Shown: one piece after another, positions 12,801-23,800 of the stretch
Position numbering within the stretch: position 1 is the stretch's first letter
How the letters are laid out: each line of letters begins with the position of its first letter
Assembly: GCA_035771175.1 (NCBI GenBank)
Contig: CM069613.1
Span: forward strand, 4,398,001-4,462,000
Length of the DNA stretch: 64,000 bases
Origin: Paratinospora sagittata
Taxonomy: Eukaryota > Streptophyta > Magnoliopsida > Ranunculales > Menispermaceae
Direction of reading: 5' to 3'
Made by a program: the position numbers and the translations under genes
The notes under the pieces: generated by a model
The model's input: the letters and a program-made list of their open reading frames with translations, nothing else
Told to the model about the DNA's origin: nothing
Database searches by the model: none

Positions 12801-12933
12801 ATTATCAAGCATCAACTATACAAACATTAAACAATCATCAAACAAACACCAAACATATCAAGACAACACATAGAGTTTGGGCAAAAATGCAATTGGGTTA
12901 TGGGCTAGATGAAATAATTTTCAGGGCGTCACA
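9890..12933 (-). mobile_element. Solo LTR, family A copy 2 (probable Ty3/gypsy)
   Basis: A 3044-bp insertion with TGTGGCAACC...GGCGTCACA ends and a perfect 5-bp duplication GAAGG (9885-9889 and 12934-12938). It interrupts the reverse-transcriptase frame exactly; removing it rejoins the conserved AQREG and DYNEVFSPV blocks. It is the same family and orientation as copy A1, but keeps about 640 bp (10310-10945) that A1 lacks, including a 55-bp tandem repeat. The stretch 11690-12290 holds degenerate repeats of a block about 130-150 bp long (ACCGTTCAGAATG...CCAAATTTGATA...). Minus orientation is inferred from the end types. Confidence 0.88.
10611..10770. repeat. 55-bp tandem repeat in solo LTR A2
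   Basis: Three copies (10611-10665, 10666-10720, 10721-10770 partial) begin GGGTTACTAGTACACGTCTA and differ by one or two bases. They are absent from copy A1 because of its internal deletion. Confidence 0.92.
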
Positions 12934-14394
12934 GAAGGAATTGACTACAATGAGGTATTCTCACCTGTTGTTAAGTGTTCGTCAATTCGAATATTATTGG
13001 CTTTGGTTGCACAGTTTGATCTCGAGTTAGCCCAACTCGATGTCAAAACTGCTTTTCTGCATGGTAATTTGGACGAGGAGATATATATGTCTCAACCAGA
13101 AGGATTCAAAGTACCAGGAAGAGAGAATTGGGCTTGCAAGTTGAGCAAGTCATTGTATGGCTTGAAGCAGTCACCGAGACAATGGTACAAGAGATTTGAC
13201 AACTTCATCCAAGGGCAGAAATATACCCGAAGTCAGTTTGATCATTGTGTCTACTCTCGCAAACTTCAAGATGGTACATTTATCTACTTGCTTTTATATG
13301 TAGATGATATGCTAATCGCATCTAAAAGCACGGTGGAGATCAACAAACTGAAGGCTCAATTGAGCTCAGAGTTTGAGATGAAGGATCTTGGAGAAGCCAG
13401 AAAAATTCTCGAGATGGAGATAACTCGAGACAGGGCCAAAAACACAATCTGTTTGACTCAAACTCAGTACTTAAAGAAAGTTCTTCAAACTTCTGGCATT
13501 GGCAATGACACAAAACCTGTGGGCACACCATTGGCACCACATTTCAAGCTAAGTTCATCAATGTCACCAAACTCCGAGGATCAGAAGAAGCAAATGGAGA
13601 ATATTTCATATGCAAATGCAGTTGGTGCCTTTATGTATGTTATGGTGTGTACCGGACCTGACATTTCACATGCTGTAAGTATGGTCAGTCGTTACATGCA
13701 CAACCCCGGTAAAGGCCACTGACAAGCAGTGAAGTGGATTCTACGGTATATTCATGGTACTGTGGATATTGGTTTAAAGTTCGAGAGAGATAAGAAAAGT
13801 TGTAAGCATCTAGTCGGATATGTGGATTCGGACTATGCTGGAGATCTTGACAAGCGCAGATCTACTACTGGTTATGTTTTCACTATGGTAGGAGGACCAG
13901 TGAGTTGGAGATCAACACTACAGTCAACAGTTGTTTTGTCTACTACAGAGGCAGAGTACATGGCAGTAACGGAAGTTTTCAAGGAAGCAATCTGGCTTCA
14001 TGGATTGACTAAAGACTTGGGAATTGTGCAGAAGAATGTTGAAGTTTTCTGCGACAGCCAGAGTGCCATTTGTTTGGTAAAGAACCAAGTTCATCACAGT
14101 CGAACGAAGCATATTGATGTTCGTTTTCATTTTGTTCGAGAAATAGTATAAGAAGGGAGTATTCTTCTACAAAAGATCAAGACTGCATATAACCCCGCAG
14201 ATATGCTTACAAAGGTGGTTACAGGGATCAAGTTCCAACATTGTTTGGACTTGATCAACATCTCACGAGCTCGGAGTGCCTAAGGGCACTAATGGAGGCA
14301 GCAACAATTTTTTGAAAGAAGCTTGCTATCTGTAGAGAGATTGCAGGTGTGGATGAGCCTTGTTCCACATGAGGTGGAGGTGGAGATGGAGATT

Positions 14395-14792
14395 TGTGGG
14401 GTCCACCTCAAATATTATAAAAGCAAGAGGTGGTTGTTGGCCGCCCACGAGGGCGGCCAACATTTTGGTCTAACAATTCGGCGTTGCGCCGAATTGTTTG
14501 AAATATGGTTATTTAAATATATATTTTAATTACGAAAATACCCCTGCATACTCCTATAAATAGAGTCTTACTTCATTCTTCAAATTCATGTTCAGTGAGA
14601 TCTATTCCTGTGAAATCTATTCCTGAGATCTATTTTGAGAAATCTAATTCAAGAGATCCAATCTGTAAGATCTACCTAAGGGTGAAGTAATACAAGAGTG
14701 TTGCCTCCCGTGGACGTAGACAATTTGCCGAACCACGTTAAATATTGTTGTCTTATTTTTTCTTTCATGCTTTACCACGATTCCGCACAACA
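14395..14792 (+). repeat. 3' LTR of the first Copia element
   Basis: This is a 398-bp LTR with TG...CA ends and a TATAAATAG box at 14555-14563. Its first 110 bp hold two perfect hairpins (14435-14462 and 14472-14498). A purine-rich tract lies immediately upstream and the GTATT target duplication immediately downstream. Confidence 0.95.
14435..14498. promoter_or_regulatory. Two adjacent perfect hairpins in the LTR U3 region
   Basis: The first hairpin has 12-bp arms (14435-14446 and 14451-14462, TGTTGGCCGCCC) with a 4-nt loop. The second has 12-bp arms (14472-14483 and 14487-14498, AACAATTCGGCG) with a 3-nt loop. They are 9 bp apart and lie upstream of the TATA box. In the 5' LTR the first is broken by several transitions and the second by a 7-bp deletion. 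The function is unknown; a protein-binding or RNA-structure role is only a guess. Confidence 0.85.
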
Positions 14793-14935
14793 GTATTATC
14801 ACTGAGTGTTGACATCTCATGGACTCTTCTTTAGCCTCTATTTCCCATGGAGAGAAATTAATTAATAGCCCTGCAGATTGGCTAGTGAATTTTCCCCTTA
14901 TTCTCAATAAAGTTATTTACCTTGAAAAAAAAAAT
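14793..14935 (+). pseudogene. RNase H-like domain pseudogene, 3' part
   Basis: This continues the domain interrupted at 3686. After the duplicated GTATT the frame reads LASISHGEKLINSPADWLVNFPLI, which matches the family's C-terminal end (usually a HVxREGNxxADWLAN-like motif). The domain's His and Asp positions are recognisable (H in ISHGE, D in PADWL). It ends in a poly-A run near 14926-14933, as expected for a retrotransposed LINE 3' end. Confidence 0.62.
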
Positions 14936-15018
14936 CATAGTAATTTAAAATAAACAAATCATGAAATTACACTAATATAAATCAAATAAAAACGAGTCAC
15001 ATACATGAACCCTCAGTT

Positions 15019-16426
15019 GGGACTTTTGACTTGATTGCCACCAAAAAATAAAAAAAAATTCACTAATGCCATCAAAATTTAAATAATGACCCTTTAATAT
15101 AGTTTGACCATTCAAAGGCCAGCCAGAAAAAACAATGACGCCACGTGGACCTAGAGATGTTGATTGGGCATTATAGAGAAGACGTCTTTCAAAAAAACGC
15201 TCTCAACAATTTTTTTTTTTGTATTTGTTTCAATCATTTGAGTAGGGCCATGGACTTTTTTCTTACCGAACCACTTTGAGTGTGTCCCAATACCCTCACA
15301 CGAGCCCTCGGAGGCGACAGAACCCAGTTCTAATACCCGGTTGAATTTTCGGACCTCCATTCAGAATTTAAGTTATTAAAAAAAATCGAAGATTTTAGTA
15401 AACTGTTCGGCCTCACCGAGGCCAAACCACTGAGTTTTTTTTGCCGACCACTTTGAGCGCGTCCCAATACCCTCTCATGAGCGCCCAGAGGTGACGAAAC
15501 CCAGTTTCGATTCTCGGTTGAATTTTTGGACCCCCTTCCGGAATTCAAGTTATTAAGAAAAATCAAAGATTTTAGTAACTGGACAGGGGTCCAAAAATTC
15601 GACTGGTTCCGTCGCCTCTGGGGGCTCGTGGAAGGCTGGTTCGATAAACAAAAACTCTGTGGTTTGACCTCAGTGAGGCCGAATAGTTTACTAAAATCTT
15701 CAATTTTTCTTAATAACTTGAATTCCGGAGGGGGTCCAAACATTCAACCGGGCATCGGAACTGAGTTTCGTTACCTCTGGGGGCTCGTGGGAGGGTATTA
15801 GGACGTGCTCAAAGTGGTCCGGTAAAGAAAAGCCCTGTGGTTTGGCCTCGGTGAGGTCGAACGGTTTACTAAAATCTTCAATTTTTCTTAATAACTTGAA
15901 TTCCGAATGAGGGTCCAAAAATTCAACTGGGCATCGGAACTAGGTTTCGTCGCCTCTGAGGGCTCGTGGGAGGGTATTGGGACGCGCTCAAAGTGGTCTG
16001 GTAAAAAGAATATCATGGTTTGGCCTCGGTGAGGCCGAACAGTTTACTCAAATCTTCGATTTTTCTTAATAACTTAAATTCCGGATGAAGGTCTAAAAAT
16101 TCAATCGGGTATTAGAACTGGGTTCTGTCGCCTCCGGGGGCTCGTGGGAGGGTATTAGGACACCCTCAAAGTGGTCTAGTAAGAAAAAAAGTCAGTGGTC
16201 CTGCTCGAATGATTGAAACAAGTACAAAAAAAAATTCGTTGAAGACATTTTTTTAAAAGATGTCTTCTTTGCATTGCCCAATCAGCATCTCCGGGTCCAC
16301 GTGGCGCCACCGTTTTTACTGACTAGCGTTTGAATGGTCAAACTATAGCAAAATGGTCATTATTTATATTTTAATAATATTTATAAATTTCTTTTTATTT
16401 TTTGGTGGCAATCATGTCAAAAGCCT
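15019..16426. mobile_element. Foldback DNA element, Mutator-like, made of about 180-bp units
   Basis: The left end starts GGGACTTTTGACTTGATTGC and the right end is its inverse (complement GGCTTTTGACATGATTGCC). The similarity extends well inward past ACGTGG and TGATTGGGCA. The interior is a palindrome of units about 180 bp long. Two units read forward (starting with CACTTTGAG at about 15271 and 15449) and at least three read in reverse (ending CTCAAAGTGG at about 15817, 15996 and 16175). No transposase is present. No target duplication could be recognised. Shared termini and shared internal unit link it to 58589-59976, which has a 10-bp duplication, so the Mutator-like label is inferred through that copy. 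Confidence 0.82.
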
Positions 16427-16782
16427 CTTTAGCTTAACTCTATAAAATCCATCCCTTTGGCCTAGGCGACATATTAATCCGATGGCTCATACTGTGCACA
16501 AGAAATCGATGGCGCATAACGTGTACAGCCAATTACTGTGGGACCAACATGACCGACAGACGCCTAAGAAGTTGGATACGCTAATCAACTCCGAAAGCAT
16601 ATGATACCGTTCTTATCGAAACGTATGGATGTGCCTGTGCCGTATCCGGTTGGTTTTTTTTTTTTTTTGGCACCAGGTAGGTTATTTTTATGTTGGATCT
16701 TTTTTCTCTTATTCATAAATTGGATTCTCTGACGCTTCTTTCTTCTTCGTGTCGTGCGTTAGCGAAGCAAAGAAGAAAAAAA

Positions 16783-16790
16783 TATAAAAG
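16783..16790 (+). promoter_or_regulatory. Likely TATA box of the cyclin-T gene
   Basis: TATAAAAG lies about 1 kb upstream of the start codon, just before a leader-like stretch (16815-16920, rich in GAGA and pyrimidines). The leader is probably spliced to the acceptor at 17821; the donor is either at about 16921 (CAG/GTTTT) or 16975 (AG/GTGATC). This is an inference from position and motif. Confidence 0.5.
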
Positions 16791-17825
16791 CAACCATAAT
16801 TGACCTAAAAAATCAATCCCGAAATTCTCCAAATTCGACCAAAACCAGAGCTTGAATCTCCAAGAAGAGGAGAGATAGAGAGAAAGAGAAGGTTTTTACA
16901 TCTCTGTTTCTTTGCAAATCAGGTTTTTTTTTTTTGATCGATTTTTAGGGTTTTTTGGAAGTTTGATTTGAATAGGTGATCATCTTGATTAATTGATGCA
17001 ATTGGATCTCTTTTCTTTGCAAGTTTACGTTTTTTTTTTTTTTTTGGTTCTGTTTGTTCATTGGGGAAAGATCTTGTTTTGGAGGTTTTGTAAATATAGA
17101 TTGGTTTTTAGTTTTTTATATTCGATGATCTGTTGTTTTTGAGTCCTGCAAACGTAAGATTTAGAGATGCGATTGGTGCATAAAGTTGGAATTTTTTTTT
17201 TTTTTTTTGGTGATTTGGTTTTGATGTGGTGAATTTCTTTGTGTATCTTGGTAGTACGAATGGATTATTGCTTGTTGAAGGTGTAATACGCTTTGATGAT
17301 TAAATAGTTTTTTATTTGAACATAGGCTAATCAGATCTGTAATTTCTAAAATCTTGATTCTGTTTATATTGCGAATCCTTGTGTTCATTTTCCCCTAGGT
17401 ATGCTTTGTGAACCAGCACAAAATTTCAATAATTCTCCTTCTCCTAAATAATCCTTAGCATGTTGACATTGCGTGTTCTTTTGATTATGCAAAATGACTT
17501 CCCAAGGTGGCTGGATGGAACACTATTTTTCTGTTGGATTATGATCAATTTCAGTGTTTATCAATATTTGGTTGACTATCAATGGATATTCTGATACTTT
17601 AATAAGCTTTACTTTCATATCAAGCAGAATTAAGTTTGTCAACTACTTCTTTGAGGTGTTACAGTTGTTTTTTTTTTTAATCTGTTTTCCAGACTGAAAA
17701 TATATTTGCCTCTCATTTTTTGGGTGCTTTATGAGTTTGCATATGAATCTTGTTTCAGCTTTTTGGGGAAATCTGTTGGATGCTTGTATAATTTTAAACC
17801 TCAGCTTTTATAATTTTGCAGAACC

Positions 17826-20800
17826 ATGTCCTTCTCAAGGAGTTGTCAAGGACAAGGAGATTATTACCACAATGATTTCCAATCCTCTTTCAGTAGAAGC
17901 AATAGCAACAATGCTTGCAGCAACAGCTACGACAGTCTCTATGAGTTCTCCAGAAAACCCAGAGAGCATATATATAATTTTAGGAATTATGAGGATGTTG
18001 CTCCTTCTTTGAAGAGGAGAAAATTCTCTGCTTCTGTTTGGAAAGACTGCGGGAGGCAATATCCACAGCCCAATGCTATTGATAATGCGCCTTCAACCAG
18101 TGCCTATTCGTTCTCTGCCCCTGCAAGACCCAGTGAGAAATCCAGTGGGACAGGTTGTAAACGTGACAGGTCAAGAATAGAAGATGATGTGATATTTTTG
18201 TCCAAGGACGAGATTGAAAGATTGTCTCCGTCTAGGAAGGATGGCATTGATTCTCTCCGAGAAACATATCTGCGGTATTCATACTGTGCATTTCTTCAGA
18301 ATCTTGGAATGAGGCTTGAATTGTAAGTTCTTATTTATTTGCTTGTAAATGTCGATTGCATCTTGAAATTACAAAATATTTGAGTTCCCATTTTTTTAAT
18401 CTATTTTATTTTTATCAAGGGTATGGGCAAAATTCATTACCTCATTAAAAGAATTGTATTTTGGTATTTTGCAGGCCACAAACCACCTTAGGGACTGCAA
18501 TGGTGCTTTGCCACCGCTTTTTCGTTCGGAGGTCACATGCTTGTCACGATCGATTTGTGAGTTTGCAGCTCTTTTTTTTTTCTTTTTTTTTTTCTGAAAT
18601 ACTAAAATTCATAAATGAATTCAATGATTGTTTTTTAGAGTAAATTGATAAATGCCATCTAGGGGTGTATATGAACACCAAGAGCTTTTGAGAAGTTGAG
18701 GACTGTCCAAACAAGTTGGAAGAACGTTTAAAGACAGGTCCAATTGGGTATAAACTTTATGTCAGTTTCTGGGCCTAGTCGTGGGGGCTTGAAATCTGAT
18801 TGAGATGATCAAGTGTACAGCATAAACAATCAAACCTTGCCCTTTTCTTTCTCATGCAATTGGGTCCAACTGATCTCATTCACAAATTACATATCAGATT
18901 GATTGTAAATTGTCCTTGTTTCTTGTCTAACTGAGCTTACGAACTATTAAGATTTGGTTGGTTACGTTTTTGCGACCCTAGTAAATAGGGGTTGGTAGAC
19001 CCTGATTACGGTTCTTTTGCTTAAAAATGGCTTGCTTGACATCTTCACTTATATTTGTTATGTGTTTTGGAGAGCATAACCTATGCCATTTGTTTTCGGG
19101 TTCAAAGTTGATATTCCTGTTAGAAACATTTGGTTCTATGATTATAAGAGTATCTGCCCTAAGCAAAGTTCTGGTGAGCGATAGGCGGAGAAAGAGAATG
19201 CTTCTTGCAGAAATGCCATTGTTAATTTTCGTTGAGGCACCATGTATTATCAATTACGTATGATTAATCATCTTGTGAAATATGTACCACTGTTTCAATC
19301 TTCTTCTTACAAAATTGATTTGTCTTCTATTTTTGTTATGTTGCAGTTTCTTAATTGTTTCTCTACAGCTTTATTTTTAATTATCTACAAATTGATCATA
19401 GCTATTTATGCAGTTGATTGCTACGGCAGCTCTATTCCTTGCTGCAAAATCTGAGGAGACACCACGCCCTTTGAACAATGTGTTAAGAGCATCCTGTGAA
19501 ATTTGCCACCAGCAGGGTCTTCAATTTTTCTCATATCTGCTCCCTGTTGTAAGCATCCTGTTCCTGAGCTTTTAGTGGCTTGACCTTGTTTCCAACTTCT
19601 ACTGAAGCGAGTTGTGACATTAGCATCTTTAATGACTTAATTTCAGCTTTCAATGGCAGATTTTTTTTATTTTTTTTAAATGGCATTGATAAATACATCA
19701 AAATAAACTATGTTCTTCACTGGTAAAAAAACTATCTTTACTAAATTTTGAAAACTGGAGGCTTCAAATGAATATTCTGTCTAGGAGTACATACCACTTA
19801 TTATATCAAACCAGTTTTGGAGATGCATTAATATGGACATAAACTGTTTTACATCCTTACCCTTAAGTTTATGTGCCTCCTTCAAAACATAAGACATCTG
19901 AGAATCTGATTGTTGAAATTCATTAATTATTAAACACTACCCTCTTTCTCATAAAGTTTGTTCTGATCAGGTTAGGAACTTTGGATGACGGTGGTAAGAA
20001 TTAAATTATTACCTTTAGTAATGCTTTGACTTCTCATTGATGACTTTTGTCGGTCATTATTTCTGTAAGAAAAAACCTGATTAAATTATAAAAAATTTCT
20101 TGTTAAGTGTCCATATTGACATGTTGCAACTTGTACTTTTGTTAAACAATGACAATTACTAATTAGTTTCAATTTCCTAAATTATCAATATCAAAGCGTA
20201 TTTCTGTGTTGGTTATATTCACAAATATTTCCAAGTTCGAAACACCCTAAGGATTTGGACATGTTATGTATACAGTTTCAAATACTGTTAGCTTAATGAT
20301 GCAGCCTATGTTTCTTATTATATCCAAATATAATATGTGCCAGAGCAGGTGCTATGAATTTTGAACTTCTCCTTAAAGTTCTTCGTTTCTTATTTTTTTG
20401 GGGTGGTTAATTTTACAGGATTGGTTTGAGCAGTATCGAGAACGAGTGATTGAGGCCGAGCAAATGATACTGACAACTCTAGATTTTGAGCTTAATGTGC
20501 AGCACCCATACGCTTCTCTGACATCTGTTCTTAATAAATTAGGCCTTTCAGAAACAGTTTTGATCAATCTGGCGTTGAGCTTGGTCAGTGAAGGGTATGT
20601 TTGACATACTATCTTTTTTGTTGGAATCTTTTCTGGATTCAGAATCTTACCGTGAAACACCATTGTTTCTCTCTGCCATGGCTGTTTGATACGAAAGGTT
20701 GTAATGTCTGCTAAAATAAATTCCATCTTGACCAAGCCTCTTTGATTGACTGTAACAGTGTGACTACATTAGTAGCTTGAACTGCTTGGTTTGAACTTTG

Positions 20801-23800
20801 TTTGTCATAAAACAGTTCCTTAATGTACTTTGATCTATAAAAGTTCAGAGTATGCGGCAAATGTTTATCATGGACAAAGAAGGTTACATGCTGGTTCATA
20901 ATTAAAGGAGATTGGGCATGGGGAAATGCCTCTGTGACCTTGGTCGCAGAACTGTACTGCCGGGTGTTTGCGAGTCCTGTTATAAAAATGAAGATTGAAT
21001 CTGGTTTTGACAGAAATTAATCATCTGGAAACTAAGTTTCTTTTTCAAGCTACCTTTTTACTTTTGGAAATGTTAATACCCTTCTGCTTTTATGCTTAAG
21101 CGTAGTTACTGTATTTGGCATTTTACGGTTTATAGTATTGATTTTTTTGGCGTGGCATATTAATTGCAGGGTCTTCTCAAGAATAGCGTTGCTCATCTGT
21201 ATGATATCTTAGCTGGAGGATTGATATGCTGTTCATGGACAGTTTTGTTTTACATCTGAAGTTGAATAGCTGAATTATTGTGCAAATCTTTGCCATGCCA
21301 ATTCCAAATTTCCTACCCATTTGGTCCCTAGTTGTTTGAGATAACCATGGACCTTCCAGGATGAGTCTTCTTATTGATTTTTTTCCACGGTTTGCTAGAA
21401 TTGACTCCTGATTCCTGAAGATGCCTATACAAACCAAAAAGTTTGTAGTGCAGTAGCTGCATGCCTTTCAGTGTCCTTGTCTATGGTATGTCAGCACATC
21501 AGAATATGATGTTTTCCTTGGTGGACACTGGACAGATACAAGACACTGTAATGCATGTTCCAATGCATGAAGATGCATCGCTCTGTCACCCTTGATTTTT
21601 GGCGTAGCTGAAGTATGGTCGGTCTAGTCCATGCTCTGGATACATATTTTACTGAACTGGAGCATATTGGTCTTACATATATGCTTTAAATATAGTATAT
21701 ATAAATATTTTATTTTATTTTTTACACATTTATTTCCCTTCTACTTAAAAAAAATGTTTTTATTTATTTATTTTTTTACCTTTTAATCAGTTCCTTATCA
21801 TTAGTTTTGAAAAGAACTATTGAACTATGTGTAGTAATCTACTCTTCCACATTAGTGGATGTGTACTGTTTTTGTTGTGCATCTTTTGAGAGATTCATGT
21901 CTGATGCCTACTGTTGTTTAACATCAGCACATTTTCCTATTGTTGTTTAACATCAGCACATTTTCCTATGCTGGTTATAGTAGTTTTCCTGTCCTTGTAT
22001 TGTCTAGAAAATATTCTTTCTAAGCTTATCGTAACCCTTTAATATTTACAATTTTTTTTATTATTGTTTCTCTCATAATGGCAGCCAAGTAATTAGACGA
22101 TATGCTAGTTTCTTTTAGTCAGTACAAGTTTTTAGCTATGACCTGTAAAAGAGACACCCTTCCAATTTATCATTTGTATCCATTTAATAGTTCTGGCCTA
22201 TTTCAATCATCTTTTGAACTTTGAAGTTATATTGTGTTTTGAACATATTCTAAATAAGACCTTTCTTCAGCTCTTCTTTCTTACTTGCCATTGTTTTGGT
22301 GATTTCATTTGGTGTCTCAACCATTCGGAGTTCTCATTTCCTTCTTTCTCTTTTGTTCTTGTGATGGATGTACAAGTATTGAAATGTCAAACTTTTTTTT
22401 TTTTCCATTACTTGGCCCAGCATAATCTTCGGAGATCAACCTCATTCCAATTTTACCCACCAATATTTGGTCATGGTATTGTATTATCTTTTAATTAGAT
22501 GAGGGTTGAGGATTATTTTATGATTTGACTTTTAAGACCACCTAGATGCAGATGTCATAGGAGTTCTTCCATTTTTTGAGAAGTGAAGTTTGACATCTTT
22601 CAAATTTCTTCCCGAAATGTATTGTGCAGCCAAGATGTTGAGATCGATGAACTAGAAAGCTTATAACTGGTCATGCTTGTGAAAATGTAAAATGGCTCCA
22701 CAGCTGTGCTGGATGTCTCGGTTGTGTGTCCTGTAAATACCAGTGTCATTACTGATGAGTGGGAATGTTAATGTTGGTTACAAAGCAGAGGAAGTAGAAA
22801 GACTGAAAAGCACTAGATGGGTGTGAAATTAGAGTTGAGCATATTTGGGAAGATGTAAAAGTCTTTCAACTAGTTGATGGAGTAAAGGAAGTTGATTTAG
22901 TTTGGATAATATTGTCAGTGTTGATGTTGAGAACATGTCTGTCGGTCATGAAAGAACTATTGGGAGACTGAAAATAGATGAAGGATTGATGTTTGAAGGC
23001 ATAGGGATTGATGTCAGGCCATCTTGTTAATGAAATGAATGAGTACATATATAATCAATTGGGGACAATGTTGGACTGATGAAGATTGGGTAGGACTCTT
23101 CAATCATGACAACGGATGCTACTTCACTGTTATGATTGACTCACTGTATTAGAATGTTCAAACTTCAAACTTGGATAAGAAGTTTCTGAAGTCGTCATTG
23201 CCCTTCAATGGCAGTGTGCTAAACAAACTGTTCATTTAGTTTCTTCTATTCAAATTACTGAGTCAGCTTAGTTAAATTGTGGCTAGGATATACGTTTATA
23301 TTTTGAGAAATTATGTAACTATTATTATTACTACTACTACTATTATTATTATTATTATTAATATTCTTAATATTGATATTATTATTAATAATGATTGAAT
23401 CTTCTAAGGTGTCAATATATCTTGTTGGTAATGAAATAAACTTTTTTTGAATACCTTGGTTTTTGAATTTTGTGAAACTTCATTCTGATTACCCTATTAA
23501 TGTGCTGCATAATTTTTACAGCCCATGTTTTATGCTGTTGCATATGGTTTGTAACTACTAACTACACGTTGCCACAATATTCATTTAAAAATATATAATG
23601 TTGTCAATGTCATTAGACTTGTAACGTTTATAATTTATTTGTGGTTCTGCAGCACAGCTTTTTCTAGTGATGTTGGGTGGGATTTCTTGTAGCAGTCCCT
23701 TAGAAGTATGCTGATGGCATCTATTCATGCTTCTAATTCCCTTCAATCACATGTTATGGCAACCCTGCACGTCAGTTTTTGTTGTTTTACACTGTTATAG

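Larger units (their letters stand above)
9705..14290 (+). pseudogene. Copia reverse transcriptase-RNase H remnant, split by a solo LTR
   Basis: The RT start ([20 protein letters not shown], then CKWVFAKK and [15 protein letters not shown]) runs to 9889. The frame resumes after the solo LTR at 12939 with DYNEVFSPVVK, the expected continuation. The catalytic YVDDMLIA is at about 13300 and the block FLHGNLDEEIYMSQPEGF at about 13051. A stop at 13722 and another at 14149 interrupt the RNase H part, in which DSDYAGD, TEAEYMA and FCDSQSAI keep the acidic residues and the KHIDVRFHFVRE end is visible. The catalytic residues survive but the gene is broken. Confidence 0.9.
3687..14792 (+). mobile_element. 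Degenerate Ty1/Copia LTR retrotransposon, carrying two nested solo LTRs
   Basis: The element has TGTGGGGTCC...ACAACA ends and a perfect 5-bp target duplication GTATT (3682-3686 and 14793-14797). Without its two nested insertions it is about 5.6 kb. The 5' LTR is 3687-6503 (interrupted) and the 3' LTR is 14395-14792. The primer site (TGATATCAGAGCC, one change from the initiator-Met tRNA complement) is at 6508-6520. A purine-rich tract (14371-14393) precedes the 3' LTR. The order gag, protease, integrase, reverse transcriptase, RNase H defines Copia. By eye about two dozen substitutions separate the two LTRs, mostly transitions, so the insertion is clearly older than the second Copia element at 49499-54911. 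Confidence 0.96.

Noticed and set aside
15330..15918. Several open frames with repeated FKLLRKIEDFSK on both strands
   Set aside because: They are readings of the about 180-bp palindromic units; they occur in both directions and have no start or splice context.
15010..16440. A 9-bp target duplication for the first foldback element
   Set aside because: The flanks CCCTCAGTT and TCTTTAGCTT do not match well enough.
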